23,246 nt of DNA from QHXQ01 sp036389375 (GCA_036389375.1 DASVQA010000219.1:1-23246), one strand, 5' to 3'. Positions 8,606-17,116 are shown, counted from the stretch's first letter. The notes: a model not told the origin generated them from the letters alone. A program made the numbers and translations.

Positions 8606-9991
8606 CTACTGCCCGCTGGTGTTCGCCCCGGCCGGTTCGTTCAATAGCCGCTCGATCATTTGCCCGATCTCGCTCATGTCGGTCTGCGTTGCGCCGACGC
8701 TGATGAAGCGGACGCGCCCGCGTTTGTCTATGAGGACGGCGGTGGGAATTGATGTGACGTTGTAGCTGAGCGAGGTCGCGCCTGTGCCGTCAATGCCGAC
8801 CGGGTATTTCATCCCTTCGGTGCGCTTGAAGCGGCGCAACATGCTGAGTTCGGCGCTGGCGGAAATGTCGCGCCCGCCGAGGCTGCCGTGATACTGCGTC
8901 AGCGCGAGGATCGTTAAGCCGCGATTCTTATAACGCTCCTGCCAGTCGTTCATGTAGGGAACCGCTACGCGACAGGGCGTACACCAGGTCGCCCAGAAGT
9001 CCAGCAGCACGACGCGCCCGCGCAAGGAGGCGAGCGTGAGCGGCTTTTGATCGATCCAGTCGCGCACGAAAATCTCCGGCGCGCTTGCAGCGGCGAACGG
9101 CCCGCGCAAGGTCGCATCGTCGGGCGCGGTCATCAGATTCGTCGGCGGCACAATTCGTTCCAGCAGGATCGTGGCGCGGCGATAGAGATCGGCCGAAGGG
9201 AGCGCGATGCTCAGTTTGCGTAGCTCCTGCAACGCGCCGAGCGCCGCGCCTGTCTGTTTGCATTCGAGATTAAGATCGGTGAGATAGGCGGCCGCTTGGT
9301 AGAAGAGATCGTCGCGCGTGCGCGCATCGAGCGGCTGCTGCAACTGCAACTGCTTGACAGCGGCGAAGGCGGCCTCGGCGTGTATGACAGCATCGTCGTA
9401 ACGCTTGCGCGCGCGATAGCCGCCGGCCAAGGCCTGTTCGAGTTGGTAATGGCGGGCCCAGTCGGGCGGCGTCGGCTCGTGCGCGAGGTATTCGTTGACG
9501 ACACGCTCGGCGTTGGGAAACTGCGCTTGCCGCGCGGTTTGTAGCGCGATGTGGAAGCGCGCCGTCTGCGTCTCGGCGAGCGGCGCGTCCGCGTGCTCTT
9601 TGAGCCAATGGCGCAGCGTCTTGACGGCGTTCTCCGGTTGCTCCGCTAGACTGTAGAGTTGCCCGAGATAGAACTCGTCGGTGGCGCGCAAGGGTTGACG
9701 CGCGGCGACCGTCGCGGCGAAACGCGCGGCCAGCGTACGCTGCTCCTGTTCGAGTTGCATGGTGAGGTTCGCGTTGAAGGTGCGCCCCGACTGTTCGAGT
9801 TCGGCGTAGCGACGGCGCGCATAAGCGGCGGCTTCGAGGTAGAGCGCGGCGGCGCTCGTCGTACGCGGGTCGCTGCCGGACGCGCGCATGGCGTTGACGG
9901 AGGCATCGGTCTGCGCGTCGGTCGCGGCCGGCAGGCAGAGCGCAACGAGTACGACGAGTGCGCACGTCAGACTCTTAGGGGGATGCGGCAT
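8606..9991 (-). CDS. Secreted TlpA-like thioredoxin with long helical N-terminal region (paralogue, CTPC)
   Basis: 461 residues. A signal peptide (about 1-26, ending TDAQ) precedes a helical, Ala-rich region (about 45-300) with TPR-like pieces (EFYLGQLYSLAEQPENAVKT), then a TlpA-like domain (about 310-461). The active site is FWATWCTPC (Cys337, Cys340) and the cis-proline region is SIPTAVLIDKRG. The C-terminal domain is closely similar to that of the next gene (7220-8590), including WIDQKP and TLASLRGRVVLLDFWATWC, while the helical regions are only loosely alike. CTPC instead of CGPC should change redox potential, so the two may have different tasks (inference). The ATG at 9991 has an AAAGGA site about 12 bases ahead. 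It follows the ThiO-type gene by 30 bases. Confidence 0.88.
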   Translation of the reverse strand: MPHPPKSLTCALVVLVALCLPAATDAQTDASVNAMRASGSDPRTTSAAALYLEAAAYARRRYAELEQSGRTFNANLTMQLEQEQRTLAARFAATVAARQPLRATDEFYLGQLYSLAEQPENAVKTLRHWLKEHADAPLAETQTARFHIALQTARQAQFPNAERVVNEYLAHEPTPPDWARHYQLEQALAGGYRARKRYDDAVIHAEAAFAAVKQLQLQQPLDARTRDDLFYQAAAYLTDLNLECKQTGAALGALQELRKLSIALPSADLYRRATILLERIVPPTNLMTAPDDATLRGPFAAASAPEIFVRDWIDQKPLTLASLRGRVVLLDFWATWCTPCRVAVPYMNDWQERYKNRGLTILALTQYHGSLGGRDISASAELSMLRRFKRTEGMKYPVGIDGTGATSLSYNVTSIPTAVLIDKRGRVRFISVGATQTDMSEIGQMIERLLNEPAGANTSGQ

Positions 9992-10021
9992 GTCTGTTGT
10001 TGTTCCTTTGCTTCTCGGTTG

Positions 10022-11191
10022 TCAGCCGACGCAGAGCGGGCGACGTAGGCGTTCGGGCGTGAACGGGGCGAGCGCCCGAGGGCTATTGTGCGTGAGGATC
10101 AACTCTGTGAGCAAGTCGGCCGTGAGCGGCGCGAGCAGGATGCCGTTGCGATAATGGCCGGTGGCGAAAAATAGGTTCGGCACTTCGGGGCAAGCACCGA
10201 CGACCGGCCAATCGTCCGCGCCGTGCGGGCGCAGGCCCGACCACGCATCCCTGAGCGGCAACGCGCCGACGGCGGGCGCAATCTCCAACGCGTGCGTCGT
10301 GATCGCGTGCAGCCCGGCGGCCGTCACGGCTTTCATAAAGCCCGCGTGTTCCGATGTCGAACCAGCGAGCAGCCGCCCATCGCGGCGCGGCACGAGATAG
10401 CCGCGCGGGCCATAGACGACGTGGCGGACAATCGGCGTGGCCATCTCGAAGCACAACATCTGCCCGCGCACCGGCTCAATGCGCGGCAGCACGTGTTCGT
10501 CCGGTCTGTGCGTGGGCGCAAACTCCACAGGCACGAGCGACGACCACGCGCCGCAGGCAACGACGACCGCATCCGCGCCAATGAAGCCCTGCGCCGTCTC
10601 GACGCCGCGCACGCGCTCGCCCGCGACGCGCACTGCCCGCGCTTCCGTGTGTTCAAGTACGCGCACGCCGCGCACGTCCGCCGCGCGCCTGAGCGCCGCG
10701 ACCAGCCGGCGATTCTCCACCTGTCCATCCAGCGGAAACCGCAGCGCCGCACGCACACCTGGCGCTAACTCCGGTTCAAGCGCGCGTGCTTCGTCGCCCG
10801 TTAAAAATTCGACCGCGAGTTGCGCGCCCTGCTGCCATGCGTGACGCCGCGCGATCTCTTCAGCTTCCGCTTCGTCGAACGCAAGATAGAGCGTGCCCGT
10901 GCGATCAAGTTCGATGTCAATGCCCGTCTCGGCTTGCAGGCTTTCGGCGAAGGCCGGATAAGCGTCGCGGCTCGCGCACGCCAGCGCGAAGAACGGATCG
11001 GCCGCGTCCGCCTCCGCCTGCGGCGCGAGCATCCCGCCCGCCGCCCAAGAAGCTTCAGCCCCGACCGCGCCGCGCTCGATGAGCACGACACTCGCACCGC
11101 GCCCCGCCAGCGCACGCACGAGCGCCAACCCCACCACGCCGCCGCCGACCACAACCACGTCCGCGCTCAACTCGCTCACGTTCACTCTCAA
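10022..11191 (-). CDS. thiO: Glycine oxidase ThiO (FAD-dependent)
   Basis: 389 residues. The N-terminus carries the FAD-binding Rossmann motif GGGVVG (residues 16-21) with Glu39 of LIERG at the ribose position, followed by ASWAAGGMLAPQ, typical of ThiO. The C-terminal part has GLRPHGADDWPVVGA (Arg321) and ATGHYRNGILLAP (Arg348), matching the arginines that hold the substrate carboxylate in glycine oxidases. Family role: oxidation of glycine to iminoglycine for the thiazole half of thiamine. No thiS, thiG or thiE is present in the window, so another amine substrate is possible. An in-frame stop lies just upstream; the first possible start is TTG 11191, with GTG at 11185 and 11179 as alternatives, the last having GAGAG five bases ahead. 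It is the first gene of the minus-strand cluster and is transcribed away from the isocitrate dehydrogenase gene. Confidence 0.88.
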   Translation of the reverse strand: MRVNVSELSADVVVVGGGVVGLALVRALAGRGASVVLIERGAVGAEASWAAGGMLAPQAEADAADPFFALACASRDAYPAFAESLQAETGIDIELDRTGTLYLAFDEAEAEEIARRHAWQQGAQLAVEFLTGDEARALEPELAPGVRAALRFPLDGQVENRRLVAALRRAADVRGVRVLEHTEARAVRVAGERVRGVETAQGFIGADAVVVACGAWSSLVPVEFAPTHRPDEHVLPRIEPVRGQMLCFEMATPIVRHVVYGPRGYLVPRRDGRLLAGSTSEHAGFMKAVTAAGLHAITTHALEIAPAVGALPLRDAWSGLRPHGADDWPVVGACPEVPNLFFATGHYRNGILLAPLTADLLTELILTHNSPRALAPFTPERLRRPLCVG

Positions 11192-11209
11192 GCCGACTTA
11201 AGGTATGAT
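11181..11209 (+). promoter_or_regulatory. Candidate sigma-70 promoter for the isocitrate dehydrogenase gene
   Basis: TTCACT (-35, 4 of 6 matches) and TATGAT (-10, 5 of 6) are separated by 17 bases. Transcription would start near 11216, just before the heptamer-repeat hairpin, placing the whole hairpin in the leader. It overlaps the start region of the divergent thiO gene. Confidence 0.45.
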
Positions 11210-11220
11210 GCCAGAAACAA

Positions 11221-11309
11221 AGTAGTCAGTAGTCGGTAGCCGGTAGTCAGTAGCAAAGCATAGGTTCTTCTACTGACTATTGACTACTGACTACTGACTA
11301 CTGACTACT
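11221..11309. repeat. Heptamer-repeat inverted repeat (large hairpin) upstream of isocitrate dehydrogenase
   Basis: The left arm, 11221-11253, is built of AGTAGTC-type 7-mers (AGTAGTC, AGTAGTC, GGTAGCC, GGTAGTC). The right arm, 11270-11309, consists of CTACTGA units (one as CTATTGA). The arms are complementary, with a 16-base loop at 11254-11269. The right arm ends 4 bases before the ATG at 11314. The structure resembles the short tandemly repeated repetitive sequences known from cyanobacteria; the comparison is from general knowledge. Confidence 0.9.
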
Positions 11310-11313
11310 CATT

Positions 11314-12339
11314 ATGAAACATACTATCACACTCATTCCGGGCGATGGCATCGGGCCGGAAGTCACCGCGCAGGTAGTGCGCGTCATCGAAGCGGCGGGC
11401 GTCGAAGTTGAATGGGAGACGCACTACGCGGGCGCGCAGGCATTGGAAAAATTCGGCGAGACGCTGCCGCAGGAGTTGCTCGATTCCATCCTGCGCAACA
11501 AGGTCGCGCTCAAGGGGCCGATCACGACGCCTATCGGGAAAGGCTTCACTTCGGTCAACGTGGGGCTGCGCAAGGCGCTCGATCTCTATGCAAACCTGCG
11601 CCCGGTGCGCGCGCTGCCGAACGTGCCCTGTCGCTATCCGGAGTTGAACCTCGTCGTCGTGCGCGAGAACACGGAAGACCTCTATGCGGGGCTGGAACAC
11701 ATCGTCGTGCCCGGCGTGGTCGAGAGTTTGAAGATCATCACGGAGAAGGCTTCGACACGGATTGCGCGCTACGCCTTCGAGTATTCGCGCACCGAGGGGC
11801 GCAAGCAGGTGACGGCCGTACACAAGGCCAACATCATGAAACTCTCCGACGGTCTCTTCCTCGAATGCTTCCGCAACGTGGCGCAGGAATACCCTGAGAT
11901 CATCGCCGACGATAAGATCGTCGATAATGCCTGCATGCAACTTGTCATGCGCCCCGAACAGTTCGACGTGATGCTGCTCGAAAATCTCTACGGCGACATC
12001 GTCTCAGACCTGTGCGCCGGCCTCGTCGGCGGACTCGGGCTTGTGCCCGGCGCGAACATCGGCGAGCGCGGCGCGGTCTTCGAGGCGGTACACGGCTCTG
12101 CGCCCGACATCGCCGGACAGGGCATCGCCAACCCGACGGCGCTGCTGCAATCCGGCATCATGATGCTGCGCCATCTAGGCGAGCGCGAAGCCGCCGAGCG
12201 CATCGAAGCCGCCATGCTCAAGGTCTTCCGCGAGGGCCAAGTCCGCACGCGCGACATCGGCGGCACGGCCAAGACTTCGGAGTTTGCGCGCGCCATCATC
12301 GAGTCGTTTGCCGAGCGCGCCGCCGGCACGAACCCGTAA
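11314..12339 (+). CDS. Isocitrate dehydrogenase, NAD-dependent type
   Basis: 341 residues, the length of short NAD-type isocitrate dehydrogenases (E. coli Icd is about 416). Family signatures: LIPGDGIGPEV near the N-terminus, RENTEDLYAG (Arg117, Tyr124), Lys171, and metal-binding aspartates Asp204, Asp228 and Asp232. The substrate loop reads TSVNVGLRK with Ser80 and Asn82, the isocitrate pattern; isopropylmalate dehydrogenases have a leucine-rich loop here. The cofactor pocket reads HGSAPDIAGQGIANP: Asp265, Ile266 and Ala272 correspond to the residues that favour NAD in this family, where NADP enzymes have Lys, Tyr and Val. It makes 2-oxoglutarate and NADH in the citric acid cycle. The gene stands alone on its strand, with a repeat hairpin up to 4 bases before the ATG and no Shine-Dalgarno sequence. 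Homoisocitrate or 3-isopropylmalate activity is a less likely alternative. Confidence 0.88.
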   Translation: MKHTITLIPGDGIGPEVTAQVVRVIEAAGVEVEWETHYAGAQALEKFGETLPQELLDSILRNKVALKGPITTPIGKGFTSVNVGLRKALDLYANLRPVRALPNVPCRYPELNLVVVRENTEDLYAGLEHIVVPGVVESLKIITEKASTRIARYAFEYSRTEGRKQVTAVHKANIMKLSDGLFLECFRNVAQEYPEIIADDKIVDNACMQLVMRPEQFDVMLLENLYGDIVSDLCAGLVGGLGLVPGANIGERGAVFEAVHGSAPDIAGQGIANPTALLQSGIMMLRHLGEREAAERIEAAMLKVFREGQVRTRDIGGTAKTSEFARAIIESFAERAAGTNP

Positions 12340-12388
12340 GGGTGAACGAGCGCGCCGGCAAGCGCCGTTATGACCGCGCCGGCCAAGA

Positions 12389-12418
12389 TTGACAGGCGTT
12401 GTGTGCGCCACCTATATT
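12389..12418 (+). promoter_or_regulatory. Sigma-70-like promoter of the 1474-residue secreted protein gene
   Basis: A perfect -35 box TTGACA (12389-12394) and a -10 box TATATT (12413-12418) are separated by 18 bases in an otherwise GC-rich gap. The leader to the ATG at 12585 would be about 160 bases. Confidence 0.65.
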
Positions 12419-12584
12419 CCCCTGCGGTCGCGAGTGTCTGGCGCGTAGCAATCGGGCGACGCCGCCGCGCCGTCATTTCCCCGCAGCCACTCCTGTCGGG
12501 CGTCGCTCACACTGTTTCCGCAAAACCGTTTTAGTCTGACCTGATCGCCCCGCGCGCGGTCGCCAGCCCGGAGAGACCTACCCC

Positions 12585-15500
12585 ATGAGAAAGCTGTTGC
12601 TCGCCACCGGCGTCTGCGCTCTGTTGGCTTTAGCCGTGCTGCCCTCGGCCCTGCTGCGCCCGACCGCCGCGCAGAAAGAGCGCCGCTCACGCCCCACGCA
12701 GACTACGCCGCCCGCGCCGCCTACCAGAACGCAAGTGCGACCGCAGACCCAACCCTCAGCCACGCAAGCGGCGGGTCAGAGCGCCGAAGCGTTCACGACC
12801 GCACCGGGCGTCGTCTTCGATCACACGCGCGTGAAGGAGTCGCCCGCGCCGAAGGTGCTGCGCGAAGCTGAGGACGCCGAGGACGAAGCGGAGTCCGAGC
12901 CGGAGTCTGACATTGATCCTGAGACGCTCGAACGGCTGAAGCGCCAACCTTATCGCGCGCCGACCTCTGTGCCGCCCTCCTACACGAAGCAACAGGACGG
13001 CGCGGCCAAACGAACGCGCACGCCGACAGACCGCCAACCTTTCGCGCCCGTGCAGGTGCGCAGTTTCGCAGGCGTCGGCGTGGACGAAGAACCCGACGGT
13101 TTTCTGCACCGCCCGCCCGACCCCGACATGGCCGCCGGCCCCGCGCACGTCGTGACAGTCGTCAACTCGATCTTCGCCGTCTATGACAAGAGCGGCACGC
13201 GGTTGCAAATCGACAGCCTGACCACACGCTTCAACGCCGTCTGCTCCACCTGTAGCCCATTCGATCCGCGCATCGCCTACGACCCCGTCGCAAATCGCTG
13301 GATCATGATCGCGCTCCATCACAACGACGGCGCACACGAAAGCAGCGTCCTCATCTCCGTCTCGCAGACTTCAGACCCGACCGGCCAGTGGTGGAACTAC
13401 AAGCTCGACGCCGTCCTCAACTACAACGGCGAGGACACGTGGGCCGATTATCCGGACGTGGGCTTCGACGGCATCACGGCCGAAAATGGCGGTGCGGTTT
13501 ACGTCACGACCAACCAGTTCACCTTCGGCACAAATTCGTCGCGCACGGCGGCGCTCTATATCCTGCCGAAGTCAGCGCTCTATGCCGGCACGCCGCTCAA
13601 CTTCTGGCGGGCCTTCGATCATAGAAACGCCGACAACAGCCAGTCGTTCACGCTGCGCCCGGCCAAGACCTACGGCAATTCCGGCGTCGAATATCTGACC
13701 AACTCGCGCAACTTCGGTTCGTTCGTCTCCGTCTGGCGCGTCGTGCCGACCTATCCGCCGACGCCCGTTGACTGGACGCTGCAAACGACGATCAATACCG
13801 GCCCTTACAGCATCCCGCCTGAGGCCGCGCAAGCCGGCTGCGGCAGTTCGCTCTCGACGATTGACAATCGCATCTACAACGCCGTCTGGCGCAACAACCG
13901 GCTCTACGCCGCTTTCACCGAGGCGCACGATTGGGGCGGCGGTGGCGGCACGGTCGCCGCCATACGCTATCTGAAGATCAACACCACGACGAACGCGGCC
14001 GAGATCAATCAGACTTACGGCGCGGACGGCGTCTCCTACTACTTACCCGCCATCGCCGTCGATAGCGCCGACAACATCGTGCTCGTCTTCGCGCGCAGCG
14101 GCTTCGGCGAGTTCGGCAGCCTGCGCTACACGGGCCGGCTCACCACCGACACGCAGATTCAGAGCAGCACGGAACTAAAGGCCGGCGTACAGTGTCTGAC
14201 CGGCGGGCGCTACGGCGACTATCAGGGCGCGGCGGTCGATCCCGCCGATCCCACTAAGGTCTGGGTCTATGGTCAGTGGGCGGCGGATACGCCGCCCGCC
14301 AGTTCCGTCTGGGACTGGGGCACATGGATCGGGCAGGTGCAATTCGGCGGCGGCCCATCCTGCAATTACAGCATCGCGCCGACCGCCGCCAGCGCGCCCG
14401 CAGCCGGCACGAGCGGCAGCATCACGGTCACGACGACGGGCGCATGCGCCTGGACGGCCACCTCCAACGTCCCGTGGCTGACCATCTCAAGCGGTGCGGC
14501 CGGCACAGGCAACGGCACGGTCAACTACACCGTCGCCGCTAACACGACCACACTGCCGCGCACCGGCGTCATCACCATCGGCGATCAAATCTTCACCATC
14601 ACGCAGACGGTCGCGGGCTGCAATGCTACGCCCATCGCCTTCGGGCAGACCGTCAGCGGTGCGCTCGCCACGACCGATTGCCGCGCCACCTTCCGCACCG
14701 GCAGCTTCGCCGACCGCTATTCCTTCAGCGCGAACGCCGGGCAGCAGATCATCATCTCCATGTCGGGGTCGTTCGACACCTATCTATTCCTGCTCGGCCC
14801 CGCAGGCACGCAACTCGCCTTCGACGATGACGGCGGCCCCGCCACCGACTCGCGCATCCCGACCGACTTCGGCTCGTTTACCCTACCCGCTACCGGCACG
14901 TACACCATCGAAGCGACTTCGTTTAGTCAGGAGACCATCGGCAACTACACGCTCACACTGGTCTCTGCCGGGCAGGCCTGTACTTACGCGCTGACGCAGA
15001 CGGCGCAGAATTTCACGGCCGACGGCGGCAGCAACAGCGTCGGCGTCACGGCCGGGGCGGGCTGCAACTGGACGGCCAGCAACAACGGCAACAACTGGAT
15101 CACGATCACCGCCGGCTCATCCGGCACAGGCAACGGCACGGTCAACTATAGCGTCGCCGCCAACCCGAACTCTACGCCGCGCTCAGGCTCGCTGACGATA
15201 GCCGGGCTAAATTTCACCGTCACGCAGGACGCCGCGCCCTGCCTCTACTCGATTGCGCCGACGAGTCAACTCCTGTCGGCTGCTGCGGGCGGCGGCAGCG
15301 TCACCGTGACGGTCAACGCCGGTTGTCCGTGGTCGGTCGTCAACAACAGCAACTTCATCACCGTCACCAGCGCCAACGCGAGCAACGGCAACGGCATCGT
15401 CAGCTACACCGTGCCCCTGAACACGACGGGCAATCAACGCACCGGCACGCTGACCATCGCCGGGCAGACCTTCACCGTCACGCAAGCCGCAGCCGGCGGC

Positions 15501-17009
15501 GCGACGTGTACGCCCGCCGCCATCGGCATCGGTCAGACCAGCAACAGCACGCTCGCCACCAGCGACTGCCGCGCCACCTTCCGCAACAACAGCTACGCCG
15601 ACCGCTACACGTTCAACGGCGTCGCGGGCCAACAGGTGTCAATCTCGCTGTCCGCCGCCTTCGACACCTACCTCTTCCTGCTCGCGCCCGATGGCACGGT
15701 CGCCGCCCTAAACGACGACGACACCGGCACGACCAACTCGCGCATCCCAACCGGCACAGGCTCGTTCACGCTGCCCGTCACCGGCACGTACACCATCGAA
15801 GCGACCTCGCTCGCATCCAACACGACCGGCAACTATGCGCTCACCTTGAGCGGCACGACGCCCGCCGCCACGCTGCAATTCTCAGCCGCCGGCTATAGCG
15901 AGAGCGAGGGCAACGTCAAAGCCGCCATCACCGTCACGCGCACGGGCGACGCGTCAGGCCCGGCCACCGTCGTCTTCGCCACCGTTGACGACCCGGCCGC
16001 TGTCCCCTGCAACGTAATCAACGCTCAGGCTTACGCGCGCTGCGACTATGCGACGACCGTTGATACGCTTACCTTCGCGCCCGGCGTCACGACCAGAACG
16101 ATCAACATCCCGCTCATTGACGACGTGTACAACGAAGGCAACGAGACGGTGCAACTCGCGCTCGCCAACCCGGCCGGCGCAACGCTCGGCGCGCAGAGCA
16201 ACGTCACCCTCACCATCACGGACAACGATTCGACGAGCGCCGCGAACCCCGTCTTCTCGTCGCCCTTCTTCGTCCGTCAGCAGTATCTGGACTTCCTCTC
16301 GCGCGAGCCGGACACGCCCGGCTTCAACGCGTGGCTCAATGTCTTGAACGGTTGCCCGGACGTGAACAACCTTGATCCCGGCTCGCCGTCCGCGCAGTGC
16401 GACCGCATTCTCGTCTCTTCGTCGTTCTTCGGCTCGCAGGAGTTTCAACTCAAGGGCTTCTTCGTCTTCCGCTTCTACAAGGTGGCCTTTGGTCGCCTGC
16501 CGCAGTATGCGGAGATCGTCGCGGACATGCGCGCCGTGACGGGCAGCACCGCGCAGGAGGTCTTTACGAAGAAGGCCGCGTTTAGTAACGCCTTCACGCA
16601 GCGGCCCGCGTTTACGGTCGCCTACGGCGCGTTAACAAACGCGGACTACGTGACGGCGCTGATGAGCGGCTACGGGCTGACGCAAATCACGACGCCCGAC
16701 CCCAGCGCGCCCGACGGCACGACCAAAGTCACGCTGACGACCATAGCCCTCGTCAACCGGCTCGACGCGCAGACCATGACGCGCGCGCAAGTCCTGCGCG
16801 CCCTCGCCGATTCCGACGAGGTCAACACGCAGGAGTTCCAACGCGCCTTCGTCGGCATGCAGTACTACGGCTACCTGCGCCGCACGCCCGACGTGCCCGG
16901 CTACAATGCGTGGCTCAACTACCTGACGACGCACCCGACGGACTTCCGCACGATGGTCAACGGCTTTATGAACTCGCAGGAGTATCGCCTGCGCTTCGGC
17001 GCACCATAA
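12585..17009 (+). CDS. Giant secreted modular protein: propeller-like domain, BACON-like, PPC-like, Calx-beta, DUF4214
   Basis: 1474 residues; ATG with GGAGAG ribosome site at 12570-12575. A signal peptide (about 1-30) is followed by a Pro/Gln/Thr-rich and an acidic stretch (to about 140). A domain of about 430 residues (about 150-590) has repeated motifs such as DPDMAAGPAHVVTVVN, YDPVANRW, WADYPDVGFDG and GDYQGAAVDPADPTKVWVYG, suggesting a beta-propeller. Then: BACON-like (592-678), PPC-like (679-795), BACON-like (799-884 and 886-972), PPC-like (975-1090), Calx-beta (1096-1217, LTITDND end), and a DUF4214 pair (1226-1474; RQQYLDFLSREPD and YYGYLRRTPD). Each small module has two cysteines, 18 in the mature chain. 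No catalytic motif is recognised. Adhesion, carbohydrate binding or surface-layer roles are possible. The C-terminal half is nearly the same as in the next gene. Confidence 0.92.
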   Translation: MRKLLLATGVCALLALAVLPSALLRPTAAQKERRSRPTQTTPPAPPTRTQVRPQTQPSATQAAGQSAEAFTTAPGVVFDHTRVKESPAPKVLREAEDAEDEAESEPESDIDPETLERLKRQPYRAPTSVPPSYTKQQDGAAKRTRTPTDRQPFAPVQVRSFAGVGVDEEPDGFLHRPPDPDMAAGPAHVVTVVNSIFAVYDKSGTRLQIDSLTTRFNAVCSTCSPFDPRIAYDPVANRWIMIALHHNDGAHESSVLISVSQTSDPTGQWWNYKLDAVLNYNGEDTWADYPDVGFDGITAENGGAVYVTTNQFTFGTNSSRTAALYILPKSALYAGTPLNFWRAFDHRNADNSQSFTLRPAKTYGNSGVEYLTNSRNFGSFVSVWRVVPTYPPTPVDWTLQTTINTGPYSIPPEAAQAGCGSSLSTIDNRIYNAVWRNNRLYAAFTEAHDWGGGGGTVAAIRYLKINTTTNAAEINQTYGADGVSYYLPAIAVDSADNIVLVFARSGFGEFGSLRYTGRLTTDTQIQSSTELKAGVQCLTGGRYGDYQGAAVDPADPTKVWVYGQWAADTPPASSVWDWGTWIGQVQFGGGPSCNYSIAPTAASAPAAGTSGSITVTTTGACAWTATSNVPWLTISSGAAGTGNGTVNYTVAANTTTLPRTGVITIGDQIFTITQTVAGCNATPIAFGQTVSGALATTDCRATFRTGSFADRYSFSANAGQQIIISMSGSFDTYLFLLGPAGTQLAFDDDGGPATDSRIPTDFGSFTLPATGTYTIEATSFSQETIGNYTLTLVSAGQACTYALTQTAQNFTADGGSNSVGVTAGAGCNWTASNNGNNWITITAGSSGTGNGTVNYSVAANPNSTPRSGSLTIAGLNFTVTQDAAPCLYSIAPTSQLLSAAAGGGSVTVTVNAGCPWSVVNNSNFITVTSANASNGNGIVSYTVPLNTTGNQRTGTLTIAGQTFTVTQAAAGGATCTPAAIGIGQTSNSTLATSDCRATFRNNSYADRYTFNGVAGQQVSISLSAAFDTYLFLLAPDGTVAALNDDDTGTTNSRIPTGTGSFTLPVTGTYTIEATSLASNTTGNYALTLSGTTPAATLQFSAAGYSESEGNVKAAITVTRTGDASGPATVVFATVDDPAAVPCNVINAQAYARCDYATTVDTLTFAPGVTTRTINIPLIDDVYNEGNETVQLALANPAGATLGAQSNVTLTITDNDSTSAANPVFSSPFFVRQQYLDFLSREPDTPGFNAWLNVLNGCPDVNNLDPGSPSAQCDRILVSSSFFGSQEFQLKGFFVFRFYKVAFGRLPQYAEIVADMRAVTGSTAQEVFTKKAAFSNAFTQRPAFTVAYGALTNADYVTALMSGYGLTQITTPDPSAPDGTTKVTLTTIALVNRLDAQTMTRAQVLRALADSDEVNTQEFQRAFVGMQYYGYLRRTPDVPGYNAWLNYLTTHPTDFRTMVNGFMNSQEYRLRFGAP

Positions 17010-17040
17010 GCGCGCCAGCCGCCCGACCCGGCCGGAGCTA

Positions 17041-17116
17041 AACCGCGAAACACAAGCACCAACACGAAGAAGCAGAAAAGTCTGCGTTCGTGTTGATGCG
17101 GCTTGCTTGCGCGGTT
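17041..17116. repeat. Long imperfect palindrome after the first giant protein gene
   Basis: Nested complementary pieces: AACCGCG (17041-17047) with CGCGGTT (17110-17116), CAAGCA (17053-17058) with TGCTTG (17104-17109), CAACACGAA (17060-17068) with TTCGTGTTG (17087-17095), and GCAGA (17072-17076) with TCTGC (17081-17085) around an AAAG loop. It lies 31 bases after the stop codon. It may work as a terminator or be a dispersed palindromic repeat; there is no T-run. Confidence 0.75.

Noticed and set aside
11221..11309. CRISPR array
   Set aside because: The units are 7 bases long with no spacers and form an inverted repeat.
11314..12339. 3-isopropylmalate dehydrogenase (leuB)
   Set aside because: The substrate loop has Ser80 and Asn82 (TSVNVGLRK), the isocitrate pattern.
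12354..12383. Terminator of the isocitrate dehydrogenase gene
   Set aside because: Only a 6-bp GCCGGC stem with an 18-base loop and no T-run; such a match is expected by chance in this GC-rich DNA.
12756..13337. 193-residue minus-strand frame opposite the N-terminal part of the first giant gene
   Set aside because: Composition is that of an antisense shadow; no ribosome site and no motif.
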